This document shows positions 1-13,100 of a DNA stretch of 64,000 bases, piece after piece. The stretch is from Casuarius casuarius (Eukaryota > Chordata > Aves > Casuariiformes > Casuariidae), in NCBI GenBank assembly GCA_003342895.1, contig PTFA01000055.1, positions 789,267-853,266 on the forward strand, written 5' to 3'. The notes below the pieces were generated by a model, which was not told the DNA's origin, made no database searches, and was given only the letters and a program-made list of their open reading frames with translations. The position numbers and the translations under genes were made by a program. Numbering within the stretch: position 1 is the stretch's first letter; every line of letters starts with the position of its first letter.

Positions 1-680
1 CTTGTTGCATCCGTCTGATTCTGCACTTTCTGCACTGCCTGGTCCCAGTTTAAATAACATCTAGAAAAGCCTTCCTTCTGGTCCCTGCAGAACTGTTTAT
101 TCAATTTCTTTTGGGTCCAGGAGAAGCTCTACTCCTCTTTTCTAAGTAATGGGTGATTTTCTTGCCAGCAATTTGGTAGAGTGGTAGAGTAAGCAGCAGA
201 CATATTTGTACTGATCCATTTTCCTTATTTCTCATGTATGCAGGAACCTTCCTCAGCTACATAATGGAATGTCAACTCATAGACTGGAAAGCAATCCCTT
301 AATGAAATTTACTGGATCTAGAGGAAAAGATATCTGTATGCTATAACTATATTGAAATTATGTGCTGTTCTGCAAGCTCCTTTATCACAAACAATATTGT
401 AACTTTCTGTAATTAAAATCATAAGGAGGACAAAGTATCAGTTCCCACAAAACAGAGTTCCCATGTATTTTGGCCAAGGCAATGCTTCTAAGCTGTTGGA
501 AGGAAAGATGAAAAAGGGAAGAAACATTTTGATTTCTAACACATTTCCCCATAGCTGTATGAATTAACCTGAATCAGCATCCACCACTGTCTTTTTCTCC
601 TTCTAATTTTTTCTTGTCATCCAGTCACCTGGCATTCAGTTCTGAGGAAAACTACCACCATAATAAAGAGTAGAACTTCA
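1..680. other. Unassigned AT-rich sequence, no gene seen
   Basis: No recognisable coding, RNA or mobile sequence is visible on either strand. Base use is ordinary AT-rich vertebrate non-coding DNA. Nothing beyond short A/T runs stands out. Confidence 0.7.
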
Positions 681-770
681 ACTTGACAATAAGTATACCA
701 GGAATGTCAAGTATATTGTCAAAACACTTGACAATAAGTATACCAGGAATGTCAAGTATATTGTCAAAAC
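681..770. repeat. Exact 45-bp tandem duplication (2 copies)
   Basis: Positions 681-725 are repeated without a mismatch at 726-770. Each unit holds a 9-bp inverted repeat, TTGACAATA near its start and TATTGTCAA near its end, plus an internal TGTCAAG that echoes the ACTTGACA start. Because 45 is a multiple of three, the frame beginning at 683 encodes the same 15 residues twice, giving a 68-codon open frame, but nothing else suggests it is coding. The lack of divergence points to a recent replication-slippage or hairpin-mediated duplication, or an allele that still varies in copy number. Confidence 0.95.
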
Positions 771-3700
771 TTTGCCTTTTTGTTTTCATTCTGAAAAATC
801 ATACTTCTAATCCTCATCGACAAAATACCATGAGTCTGAAGCTGGTAGAACTTCACATGGTTTATAAAATCCAGGGCCCTATTCTGTAAGTTTGACATTC
901 TGACATGTCCGTTTGATATTGCATATGAAACCTGCCTACGTACTTATTTTCCTTCTGGTACATATAAGCATAAACTTCCTGTGAAAGATAAACAGGTCAA
1001 AACAAATACAGTAATAACAGAAGTAGACACTAATCCTGCAGAGACGAGTTTCTTAAAATTTACTCTTGCCAGTAGTCCTCCTGAACTCAATGGAATGTCT
1101 TGCACCTGTAAACATATTCTAAGTTTAACGCTGGATCGAGTTCATGGCCTGTTACGGGTTTTTAACTTGTGCTTTTCTGCTTCTTTTAAAGAAAAGTTAT
1201 GCATATTTTTAGGAGTAAATACCATGTTTTTAAATGATATAGAAAAATACTTCAAAAAATATGCATGGCTACAGAACTAGATCTTTTGTAAAATATATTT
1301 TTGGAACAGAATTACACTATTTTTATGCATTTTAGAGGAAGGAAGTTAATTCTCTCAGTTTTCTCAGAAGTAGAAGTAATCCTGTCCCCAGAAATTTTTT
1401 GACTGCAAATCAAATTGACAGAAGCAGGTCATACCAGTAACAACAAAACTTTGATGACATTATTTCATTCCTTTTAGTCCATTTGGATGAAGTCTATTTA
1501 TGGCAAAATATTGAAATCATTTGAATGCTGGTTTTTATTTAATGAACTTGAATTTATGTTTTGCTGCACCATATGAATTCAGTGCTCTTGAAAGGAAAAG
1601 CTTTGAACTGGTCCTGTGGAGGGAAGAACAAGAACAAGCTTCTACCTCGTTTTACTTTTGTATTTTAATTTTCACCAGAAAAAGCCTCTGTTGTAATACA
1701 GTGAACAATGGCTTGTGCCTGGTTATTAAATCCTATGGACAACAAAATAATAGGGTAGTGGATTTCACTTCAGGGCCTTCCTTGGCTTATTAAGTCTTGG
1801 GGTTCTCTTTTTGGAAAAGCAAGCAAGCTGTATTTTTCTGACAATGCCTACAGTGGATCCACAGGATTTTTATAAAGGAACTTTCACCAACATCAAGTTA
1901 TAATTTTGATTTTTCCCAGTATTCTTGAGTGTTGAGAACCAAGCACTCAGAATATAAAATCTGTAGTTAAATACTGATATATTTGGATACCTCCAGAAAA
2001 AAGTCTTCACAGCCTACATTGTAACAATTTAAAACTTGAGAAAACAAGACAAAAAGAAACCAAAAAATCAACAAAATAGCCACAGATAATCTAAGAAATA
2101 AAGAAAATCTGAGGTTAAGTTCTTTGGAAGGAAGAGATGATGAAACCTTTCTCTAATCCTCTCTTTCTCTGAAACATAAAACATTTTCCTGCTCAGCTCC
2201 TTTAGAGTCGAAGAATTTCCCACTTCTCCTCCTTTTTCTACATTTCTGTTTGAAATGGGATTGAATAGTAGATGAATTTTTCTTTCCATTCATGGAATGA
2301 TGAGGCAGGAAGGTTGGGCTGGGAGAGGGGCTGGCAGGGTAAGAAGGAAGAAAGGTTTTCTTATAAATCCTAAAATATTTAATCAGATACATAAAGAATA
2401 ATAAAATGTAGCCTTTATTTTGAGCAACCATTTAAGTAGCCAAATCCTTAAAATAATGCAGTTTGTAGAATAAATAATAAAAATACCTATAATTTTCAGG
2501 CAAAATCCATGCATCAATTAAAAGAATAAACATTACTTGTATTTTAGCTACTAAGCATTGTTCTGATGACCAAATATTTACTTTACAACATGCTGCAATC
2601 CCACATAGGCAAATAAAGAAATGAGGTTAAAGAAACACTAACCATGTCTATAAGTCTTAGAAAACTGTGTTATTTTAAGAGGTGATCTTGGTGCTTTAAG
2701 CAAAATTCTCTTTGAAATTAGCTTTTGGGGGATTCAGGTGAAGAAGTTAGTTATCCAGTCAATTTTACAATCCAGGCAAAAAAAATCTAGTAGACAGGAA
2801 GGTGAGAAGTCACTATCAACTGAAGCTAAACAGTCAATGAAATATTACTGGGAAAACAAACTTTCCTTACCTCTAACTATGCAAACAGCAGTCAGTTCAG
2901 CAGCTCCAAAAGGGCAATGCTGATGGTAATGACAAAACAACGGAGTCAATTGTTCACATCAGTACGTAAAGCTTCAAAGTTTACAGATAACATAATCGCT
3001 ACCATTCATAATGCAATGTTGACTTCTCCTGACATGTGTTTAAACCTTATCTTATAAAATGTATAATTTTTAAATAATGTAATCACACCTTCTTCAAAAG
3101 TACCTTATCTCTTATTAACTTTTTTTTTAAAAGAGTGAAATAACAACATGATCAGCCGACTATTGAAAGGCTCAGCAGAATACATTATTTGCATTGCTAG
3201 AGTGTGGTCACTATAAAAAATGTGTGTTAGTGTGTACCTTAAAGTCCAGACAAACAGTACATACTGACTATATATAAAATATACCACAAACAGGATGTTC
3301 CAGTGACTTTCCTACTCTGTTCCTTGCCAAATAAATCTGTTCCTTATCATCCAGTTTTACACATGCCTTCTACATGAGTCAGGGTACTGTATTTTATTGA
3401 GATGTGTTGGAACCGTTGTTACAATTAAAGTCTATATGCTCTGAAAAGTGCCTGCATTCCCGGTTCTTCCAGATGTCAAACATACAAAATTTAAATATAT
3501 ATAGCCTTAAGAATATTTAGAGTCTGACTGATCTCACAGAAATTGGTATTCTGAGTTCAAGAGCCCTTGGATCCCACGCACATATACAGGTGGGGCAAGG
3601 AACTTGGATGACAGCTGTTTTCTTATGCTCCTAGTTCCTTCTATTTAGCCTTGTCTCAGAATGAAGGAGTATGAAATTCTGACTAAATAATTACAATAAT

Positions 3701-6700
3701 AATTACAATCTAATTCACAGTGGCAATTTGGAAGCTACCTGAGATGAGGATTATAAGCCTGCATGTGAGGCCTGCTTCTTTTTTTTTTTTAATGCAATTT
3801 ATAGTTCTTTATCTTTTGGTGAGAAAGGCTCCTGCTTGTTTCCAGGGCAGGCTAGAGCACTTAAGATCTGGAGGTGCTACATACACCTCTATGTATACTA
3901 TCACACTGGTTTTCAGACTCAATTCTAACAGTTTTTGAAAGCATTTCCTGAATGAATTTCAGGGCAAAATAAGTTGAATATTGAGATAATGCTCATCTTT
4001 GTTCAGTGTAGTTTGGATTTAATCATGTAACAATTAGATCTTGCATTGAACTTTTCTTTGACAGCACATAGCCATCTACTGGGCAGACGACCTTCTAAGC
4101 CCCACAGTAGACTGGACACATATATCAGGTATTGCCTAGATAAGATGTCTGTTTCTGTAGCTTTAGACTTATATAGTGTTAGAGTGCTATAATACAGTGC
4201 TAAAATCTATAGTAAAAAATCTAGAAAAACACATGTTACTTCCTTTTACACTACTACATTACTGCAGCTATTTGTTTTTCTGACATTCAGGCACAGTTTC
4301 TTGTTCCTTCAGGCTAAACAGGCTATAAACCCATAAAATACAACATTCTTTGTATAATGAAATTGTGAAATTAAGCTGGGCTGGACTTTTGTTTTTAAGT
4401 AGTTATATATTCTTTTTTAAGAAACTGGGGTGGAGGGGACATGAGAAGAAATTCAGATGTGGAATGGAGAATGATCTTGAATCTGAGTTAACATGATATT
4501 GTGACAAGCCAAAAGATTTGATGAGGTAATGCACTCACTCTGTGGTGCTGAATGATTGTACAAGTCCATTTGGAAAGCTTACTTATCAAGATCACTTAAT
4601 ATAGATATATGAACGAATAGCTGTTTATCACTTTAACAGATATTCTCCCCAATTTCTTCAGATTCAGACATCTGTACTACAAACTGTACTAAGAGAGGTT
4701 TTATAGATGATGTAATATAAGAATGTGAATCAAAGAAGCTGAGATCACTCGTTTATTGATTTGACTTTTCAGGCTGAAATTATTTGGTTGATGGATGATG
4801 TTAGGTGTATAAAGTAATGAAAGTATAGGACTAGACTATCTTCATCTTTTTGTTAATGGTTTATCAAGATGTATGTGATGGATTTGTTCTTGTCTGTCGG
4901 AAGATTTGCTTCATTTGTTTTCAGCATTTGCAAATACTCTAGCTACTTCAATATCCATGAAACCTGAAGGATAAGACCACAATACAAAGGTATTTTATTA
5001 TTTATGAGCATCATTGTTTTCTCCCTTAATGCTTTATGTTCTGTATTTCTAGACTCAATATTCGATTTCTGCATCTCTCATCATAATCTTCTAACTCATT
5101 CTGTACTTCTCCTTTACTCACGCTATTTTCTTCTCATTTTCTATGCTAACTGTAATCCTACTACTACTTGTATCAGGAAAAGCTTTCACTACTTCTACAC
5201 TGTGTGTGAGCGACTCCAAGGTAGCATGGGTATGGGCCTAGATATTTAAAGTCCTACTGTTATAAAGTTGCTGGGGTTCTACCCTGATGAAGGCCTGGGC
5301 CAGTTGTCTGTTCAGCTTTTGGGAAAACAAAGGAAAATATGCAGCAGAAGATGCTTCTCCTCTAAGCTCCACTATCCAGATCCCCGTTCTGAGGTTGGTT
5401 GGGGCTTATATAGACAGCTAACTTACTGTCTGTATACATCCACACTGAATCCTTGCACAGCTGCCTCAGCCTGATGTCTGAGCTAAGCTGCCCTCAGAAG
5501 CTTCTCTGCCTTCAGGGTGAGGTCCTGTTATTCTCTTTTGCTGGCTTTACGTAGACTCCAAATCTATTTTACATCTTCTCATACTTTTTATTCTTCACTG
5601 TCTGCATGGCAGCTCACACATGGGCAAGGACCAACCTGTCATAGATTGTCTGCAAGCAACTTAATAGAGATGAAGAAACAAAATGCCTTGTGCTCAAGCA
5701 CAGGTATATTTGCAGATGGAGTAACTATCGGGAAGTACCTCTTCTTGTCATTTATGAGAAGTTGATACAGTAATAAGTAAAGATATGTTAGAATAAGGAG
5801 GAACCTTTAACATGTTTCAAGATCAAACATCTTTTGAATCTCTTCTGTCCAGAAGTCTCCAAATAGTGAGCACAATTCATTCTTTTTATCCTTTAAATTC
5901 AGTAGAAAGTTCAGAGTGCAGCAGAGTTCCTATCAATCTTCCATAGTATCACAATTGGAGCTTGCTAATTCCTTTCTGGTCCTTCTTTAGGGCACTCCAA
6001 CAGGAGCAGGGTATCTTCCTACACCTGCAATGCCTCCAGTCACCCAGAAGAAGAAAAGGTAAAATTAATAGCCAGAAGTACCTGAGATCTGGGACTGGCT
6101 TTCCCATAGTATCTTTTGGACAATAAGCTACTTCTTCCCGTTTGGGTTTCCTTCACTGTAAAATGGGAATAATAATACACACCCACTTAGCTCAAAGTGA
6201 AGTATATATGAACCAGCTGTCTATAGCATGTAAATGTGTGTAAATCTTACTTTTCTTATTAATTTTGTGTTTTATTTATACAATGTACGTATGAAACAGT
6301 GTAAATTGTTGGTTAGTGACTAATGAAGAAGCTGTAATAAATTGAAAATTACAAATTAGTCTGCAAATGTAAAAAAAATCTATGTAATCCCTGTCTAAAG
6401 ACTCCTGTCCAAAGTGTTAAAGTGATAGATTTATACAGTATAGACTGTAGTATTCCGAAATAGTATTGCCTATTTGGACAGAGGTCTTAAAAGACAAAAA
6501 CAGACACCCTGACCTCTGTATGGCTGTGTGAAATGACATCATCAAAATACATGCCTCCCCATTATAGAAAGGAAGACAAATAAACAGAAGTGAAAATAAT
6601 GGAAAGGATAAGAAAAAGGTCACTGAGAAATGGCAGCCAAAAATGAGACAGAATATTTAAAAAAAGCATATTACACAGACATGCAGCATACAGTGGATAA

Positions 6701-7029
6701 GCTATAAAAAACAGATCAAAAAATTATGAAGCATCCACTTCTACCATAAATTTTGCAGGTTAAAGATTTTCTGCCACACTTGCACTTCTTTTTATAGTTT
6801 TATTTAGTTTTCAAGGAATACTTTTGACAGCAAAGGGTTTTGCATTCTCCAAGAATAATTCATTATATATATTTGTTTCCCTATAGCACCTTCTTAGATT
6901 TTTTTATTTGACTGTTCCAATTTCATTACTTTTTTTTTCTTTGGAATAAAGTGTTTTTGTTTCTTTGTTTGCTTAAAAACATCAGTGACTGAAAATCAAA
7001 AATACAGGACACATTTCAGTAATACTGGA
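771..7029. other. Unassigned AT-rich sequence, no gene supported
   Basis: About 6.3 kb with open frames of at most 99 codons. None has a family match I recognise, a signal peptide with a following domain, or convincing splice borders. It holds a 12-T run at 3779-3790 and small A/T runs. I see no mobile element edge until the CR1 copy that starts near 7030. Confidence 0.65.
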
Positions 7030-7035
7030 CATAAC

Positions 7036-9099
7036 TAGGATTGGAGGAAACTTTGGCCTCTTCAGGGACCTACCTGGAGGAATCCCATGGCTTAGGGCCC
7101 TAGAAAGAAAGGGGAGGGGGTGTCCAAGAGAGCTGGTTAATATTCAAGGATCACTTCCACCAAGTTCAAGATCAGTGCATCCCTATGAGTAAGAAGTCAA
7201 GCAAAGGGGACAGGAGACCTGCATGGATAAGCAAGGAGCTCCTGGCAAAACTCAAACAGAAGGGAAGTATACAGAATGTGGAAAAGGAGACAGGCCACTT
7301 GGGAGGAATATAGGAGCCTTGTCAGTGTATGCAGTGATGCAATGAGGAAGGCTAAGGCCCATTTAGAACTAAATCTGGCAAGGGATGTCAATGACAACAA
7401 GAAGGGCTTCTTCAAATACATCAGCAGCAAAAGGAACATTAGGGAAAATGTGGCCCTGCTACTGAATGGGGTGGGTGCCCTGGTGACGAAGGATACAGAG
7501 AAGGCAGAGTTACTGAATGCCTTCTTTGCTTCAGTCTTTACTGCTAAGGCCAGCCCTAAGGAATTCCAGACCTGGAGACAAGAGAGAAAGTCTGGAGAAA
7601 GGAAGACTTTCCCTTGGTTGAAGAGGGTCGGGTTAGAGGTCATTTAGACAAACTTCACACCCACAAATCCATGGGCCCCGATGGGATACACCCCTAAGTG
7701 CTGAGGGAGCTGGTAGATGTTATTGCTAGGCCACTCTCCATCATCTTTGAAAGGTCATGGAGAACAGGAGAGGTGCCTGAGGACTGGAAGAAAGCCAATG
7801 TCACTCCAGTCTTCAAAAAGGGCAAGGAGGACCCAGAAAACTACAGGACAGTCAGCCTCACCTCCGTCCCTGGAGAGGTGATGGAACTGCCCATCCTGAA
7901 TGTCATCCCTAAGCATGTGGAGGTAAAGAAGGTGATCAGGAGTAGTCAGCATGGATTCACCAAGGGGAAATCATGCTTAACCAATCTGATAGGCTTCTAT
8001 GATGGAATGACTGGCTGGGTAGGTGAGGAGAGATCAGTGGATGTTGTCTACCTTGACTTCAGCAAGGCTTTCAACACTGTCTCCCATAACATCCTCATAG
8101 GCAAGCTCAGGAAGTGTGGATTACATGAGTGGACAATGAGGTGGATTGAGAATTGGCTGAATGGCAGAGCTCAGAGGGTTGTGATCAGCAGCGCAGAGTC
8201 TATTTGGAGGCCTGTAGCTAGCAGTGTCCTCCAGGGATCAGTACTGGGTCCAGTATTGTTCAACTTATTCATCAGTGACCTGGATGAAGGGACAGAGTGC
8301 ACCCTCAGCAAGTTTGCTGATGATACAGAACTGGGAGGAGTGGCCGACACACCAGAGGGCTGTGCCATTCACGGAGACATGGACAGGCTGGAGAGGTGGG
8401 TGGAGAGGAACCTCATGGAGTTCAGCAAAGGGAAGTGCAGGTTATTCCTAGGGAGGAATAACCCCAAGCACCAGTACAGGTTGGGGTTGACCTGCTGGAA
8501 AGCAGCTCTGCGGAGAAGGACGTGGGGTTACTGGTGGACAACAAGCTAACAAGTTAATGAGCCAGCAATGTGCCCTTGTGGCCAAGAAGGCCAATGGTAT
8601 CCTGGGCTGCATTGGGAATAGTGTTGCCAGCACGTTGAGGGAGGTGATCCTCCCCCTCTACTCAGCCCTGGTGAGGCCACATCTGGAGTGCTGTGTCCAG
8701 TTCTGGGCTCCCCAGTACAAGAGAGACATGGAGCTACTGGAGAGAGTCCAGTGGAGGGCTGCTAAGATGATTAAGGGACTGGAGCATCTCTCATATGAGG
8801 AAAGGCTGAAAGAGCTGGTCCTGTTTAGCGTGGAGAAGAGAAAACTGAGAGGGGATTTTATCAATGTATACAAATATCTAAAGCTAGGGTGTCAAGAGGA
8901 TGGGGCCAGACTCTTTTCAGTGGTGGCCAGCAACAGGACAGGAGGCAACGGCCACAAACTGAAACACCAGAAGTTCCATCTGAACATGAGGAAAAACGTC
9001 TTTACTGTGAGGATGACAGAGCACTGGAACAGGTTCTCCAGAGAGGTTGTGGAGTCTTCTTCTCTGGAGATATTCAAAACCCACCTAGAAGTGATCTAG
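7036..9099 (+). pseudogene. Decayed CR1 ORF2 reverse transcriptase (E1)
   Basis: In a live element this protein copies CR1 RNA at a nicked chromosomal target. Open segments lie at 7276-7647 (frame 1), 7698-8549 (frame 3) and 8557-9099 (frame 1). Landmarks in order are a [12 protein letters not shown] linker, the N-terminal RT block with MGPDG near 7672, [26 protein letters not shown], motif A YLDFSKAF near 8049-8072, [14 protein letters not shown], and the catalytic FADD at 8313-8324, which is intact. The C-terminal CR1 domain follows to a stop at 9097-9099. It is broken by a frameshift near 7625, a TAA just after HP at about 7692-7697 (a CpG-type Arg codon in relatives), and a 1-nt loss near 8486. 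A local AACAAG duplication sits near 8541-8553. The ATG codons of these segments are internal methionines, not true starts. Confidence 0.93.
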
Positions 9100-9163
9100 G
9101 TGACCCTGCTTGAGCAGCGGGATTGGACTAGATGATCTCCAGAGGTCCCTTCCAACCTCAACC

Positions 9164-9187
9164 ATTCTGTGATTCTGTGATTCTGTG
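9164..9187 (+). repeat. CR1 3'-terminal octamer repeat, 3 x ATTCTGTG
   Basis: Three exact tandem copies of ATTCTGTG end element E1. In CR1 elements this terminal microsatellite is the site from which reverse transcription begins, so it fixes the 3' boundary and + orientation. Confidence 0.95.
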
Positions 9188-10075
9188 AAAATATGCTCTT
9201 TATGAAAGATCATAAAATATTGTCAAGGTAATCAGAATATAGGTATTTTACATAGCTGTATGTATCACTACTTTTCACGTAAGAGATTTATTAACTAGCT
9301 GGTCTTCTTCAAAATGATTGGAGCAGGATCCTAATACTATGGTACTGGGGGACAATATAATAATAAGCCTCTCCAGAATAACAATATACTCCAGAAAATG
9401 TTTACATGAATCAAAATATTCTCAGCATTATCTGTCTAAAAACTGAATATCACTTCAGTATTTTATCAGATACACAAAGGAAGAATAGTGATAGTTACAC
9501 ACCTACATAGATGTAAGAGACTTGGATTTTTTTCTGTTCCACCTCTTATTTGACCTTGGGCAAGTGACTTAGGACCAGATTTTCAAATGTATGCAGTTAA
9601 ACCTACAGATAGTTAGTAGACTAGAGTCTGTGTCTTAAAGATCTGAAGGACAAGTCTACACTCCATGGAAAATTTGCCTAAGCCCACTCTAGAATCAGAA
9701 GTGCCGGAGAGTGTGATGCAGAGACATCTGTTAGCTGCCCCTAAGTACATCAAGTCAAGAAGTAACAAAGCTATGCTCATGAAATGCTGCACTCAAGGTA
9801 GTAAATCCTGTTTCTCAAGCATATTTGCTCAGGCTTTACATGAACATGGTTCTGAATGAAACTTCCCATGCTTGTGTTTCCAGACCTTTGAAATTGCCAC
9901 TTTGGGTCTCAACTAGTTTAGGATCTCTGCACTGTGTGAAAAAGACATGCCCCAAGTGTTCTTAAAAAATCTAGTAATTATCCTCTCTTTACCCAAATCA
10001 CCCCTTTATGAAGTTTTGTAACACTTCACGGTTTAATACTATTAATGAGAGCCAGAGAAGTAGCTAACACAGATT
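9188..10075. other. Unassigned sequence downstream of E1
   Basis: No coding, RNA or mobile signature is visible. The longest frame (9665-9859, 64 codons) has no recognisable motif. Confidence 0.65.
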
Positions 10076-10179
10076 GACACACCTATGACATTCTATAACA
10101 AAGTCAAAGAATTTAGCCAACGTAATCGACACACCTCTGATATCCCATAACAGGACTGAAAAATTTCCAAGGACGAAAG
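10076..10179. repeat. Diverged 52-bp tandem duplication
   Basis: Position 10076 begins GACACACCTATGACATTCTA and position 10128 begins GACACACCTCTGATATCCCA. The two copies continue to align (ATAACA, then an A-rich part, then ATTT and CCAA) with roughly three quarters identity by eye. It appears to be an old local duplication, much more decayed than the one at 681-770. Confidence 0.75.
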
Positions 10180-13100
10180 CACCTGTTTCTGAAGCAAACC
10201 TGCCACTTTTACTCCAGATGAGTATTTTCTCTGTATGTGAAGGTTTTCAACAATTTTACAGTGCTGTTCAAGTCGCAGACCACTAATCCATGGCAGTACA
10301 GATAGCAGAAGCTAGCACTGAACAAAGAGCAGATAGTCAGAAAATTACCAAGCAAAAAAACCCCCTCACATCTGCAGCCTGCCAGTTTCTTAGAGCCAAT
10401 ATTTGCCACTATGACTAGTGACCTCAGGAGATACGTGAAGCAAAATGTAAGCATAGGCTGGTGATATGGCCATTTAAAAGTGCAAACATTCTAAAAGAAA
10501 GTCTGTACTTCAAAGAATTCTTCACAGTGAAGTCACCAGCACAACTACTAACAATGCGATTTTTATAAATGAGTGCCCAGTAAGCTAATACGCTTTTTAA
10601 ATACAAGTCTTTTGTGCCAAATGATAAAATACAGTCATTATCAATCCGGTAAAATGAATGAACTTTCAACAAGAATCTACAGTGCACACTGTGTACTCAC
10701 TTCGTCAGTTCTACACATCGTACAAAGGGGAGTTATCTGAAACAAATCCCTCCTGTAACAGAGGAATAGGAATCAGTAAATATATAAAGCATTTATCGCA
10801 CAGGCTGATAACATTTATGATGTGCTGATTGTATTATGTGTAATATACAGGACAAATGAGTTTCATACGTGTAAGAGCTTATTGTCCACGTCTGCACTGG
10901 CAGTCAGAGGTAGTTTAAGAGAGCTTCATGCAGAGTCTGACGTCTGGGCCTCTCCCATCTTCTACCTGTACCCTTGATGACTTGCGTTGTTACCCTGAGG
11001 AAACTGCAACTTATTCCTTGCTCTTCCCTCTGGATATGAGGCTTGAGCATTGCTCCAACTGCCCCATTTTAAATCAACTCTCGTGGTTTAGGTTCAGAAG
11101 GAAGCTCTGTCACTTTTGCATTGAAGTGAGTGGCAAACTTCTGTTAGCTTTGCTGTCACGAGATTGTTTATAGTGAAAACAAAAGAGCAATAAAAACAGA
11201 ATTAAGAAACCTTATAAAATTATCCCAATTATTATGGCATAGGAAAATAGGATAATCAGCATAGCAACAGCCCTATTTGGGGTAAGTAGGAAAAAAGCTC
11301 CCGCAAATTCTGGAATCTACAACAACCGGCAGCAAAGATTTCCACTATGTAATTAAGCTCAGCGTGAAAAAATATTTTTTTCTGTTGTAAATCATAATGA
11401 AAAAAATATAAGATCTGAAGTCTATCTAATCCAGTCTTCTGACCTCAGTAAGGAGCAGTACAAATACTTTATAGAAAATGAAATAATTTTAATATAGGTA
11501 AATAATCCATGCCAGTGGATCTCCAACTTAAAAAAGCACACAAAACAAAAAATATAATGTATATGATCACATTCTCTTACATCCTCCACTCAAAACCAAA
11601 TTAGTACATCACATTTCTATTCTACCACGTTACACACAAGCAGTAGCTGCAAGTTATCTTAGGTCATGTACTGAAGTCCATTTAATGAACTGTCCCGTGT
11701 TCTTTTTCACTACATTTGGAAGAGTACAAAAATCTGAGTGCTTACTGTACCTGTATTTTGAATTCTAAAAATACAGTATCAGACCACTTGTTACTTCTTC
11801 CCATCAGATTAAATATTTTATTTATGTAAATATGACTAGGCAAGTGAGAGACAGTATATGATGTAACTGATATTTATTTCCATTTATTTGTAATTGTATA
11901 TCATTGTATAATTGACACAGTTAAAACACCATTTCCAGATAAAAGAGGATGTTGATCTTAAAAATATCTTTACAAATTAGAAGACTTCTGTTTATTCAGG
12001 AATTCTAGATGGAGAATCATGGAGAGATTAAATCCGGGGAGATAAATGATCTGATATATATGTTAATTAGGTGACATTGTGATAAGCACCTCAGAAATAT
12101 GATAGATAGACTTTTTAATACACTGTTTTCCTGATAATCTTTCCATATACATACTCATTCTTTCCTCTTCACTGCAATATTTAGCTGCTAATCTCTTTAT
12201 GCTTCTACTTGTTCTTTGCCCTTTTGGTCCCATTCATAGCCACATGAATCACTCCTCTTCCAGTTCACATAGCATTCTATGAACATTGCTGATGGTTCAG
12301 CTAGCACACAAACCACAAGCAATAAATATGTAAATTGTTCCTTTTTATGTAAACGCAAAGCCTTCAATAGACTTTTCATACACAAAGGCAGTTGTTGAAA
12401 GTTGGCAACCTTCTGACAAATGGAGCCTGACTGAGAAAAGTTTTATCATGGATTTTGATAAAAGCAATATATAACTCAGTAAACACACTGCTACTCTCTG
12501 CAGATGCCAGTCTGTGAAAATTACTGGGGGACTCGTGGATAGATATAATATGATCTGTTTTGAAAAAGGGTAGCCTGTCCAGTAAAAATCTGATGTAAAT
12601 CTTTGGCTACCATAGCAGGGAGGTCAGAAACCTCGGCTGGAAAAGAAAAAAAGAATTATAGTTTCATGCTTCAAACAAGAAACTTTTGTTGATGATCGTT
12701 TGTCAAATGCAACCTAATAATTTGCCAAACGCAGGCAATAAAAGCCTAGCCTCAGAGAGCAAAGAGAGGGGCTTAAAAAATTATTTTGGGAAATGCTGCA
12801 TAAAACCAGGCTGAATATGAAAATTGTTCATAACCTAATTATAGTTTAACTCTTGGTTATTCCTCTGTTGTCTCAGTATCTTCATTTTCCTCCCCCATCT
12901 ACCCTACCTGAAGGCAACTGTGCAACCATTATGAATTAATTTGTCCTACATTTACAGAAATAATACAGAATACAGAAATCTAATGATATAGAACATGCCA
13001 AGACGGATTCAAAGTCCTTCTTAGACAGAGGTATTTACAGGATTAAAAGTGCATTTACTTCAAATGATTATGTGTAAACTAAAAAAAACAAAACAAACTT

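Larger units (their letters stand above)
7030..9187 (+). mobile_element. CR1 LINE, 5'-truncated copy (E1)
   Basis: About 2.16 kb of a chicken-repeat-1 family non-LTR retrotransposon. It starts inside the linker between the endonuclease and reverse transcriptase and runs to the natural 3' end, so ORF1 and the endonuclease are missing, which is the usual result of incomplete target-primed reverse transcription. The 3' UTR (9100-9163) carries the CR1 signature of a short G-rich segment followed by a segment ending in TCCAACCTCAACC. The end is three perfect ATTCTGTG octamers (9164-9171, 9172-9179, 9180-9187). CR1 copies normally lack target-site duplications and none is evident. The 5' edge is approximate, within about 30 bp. 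Divergence from the family looks moderate by eye. Confidence 0.95.

Noticed and set aside
683..889. 68-codon frame with a repeated 15-residue unit, as a repeat protein
   Set aside because: The repeat is explained by a 45-bp DNA duplication. There is no further repeat, signal or homology.
7197..7643. 148-codon open frame on the minus strand
   Set aside because: It lies exactly antisense to the CR1 ORF2 linker region of E1, and its sequence is the shadow of that coding frame.
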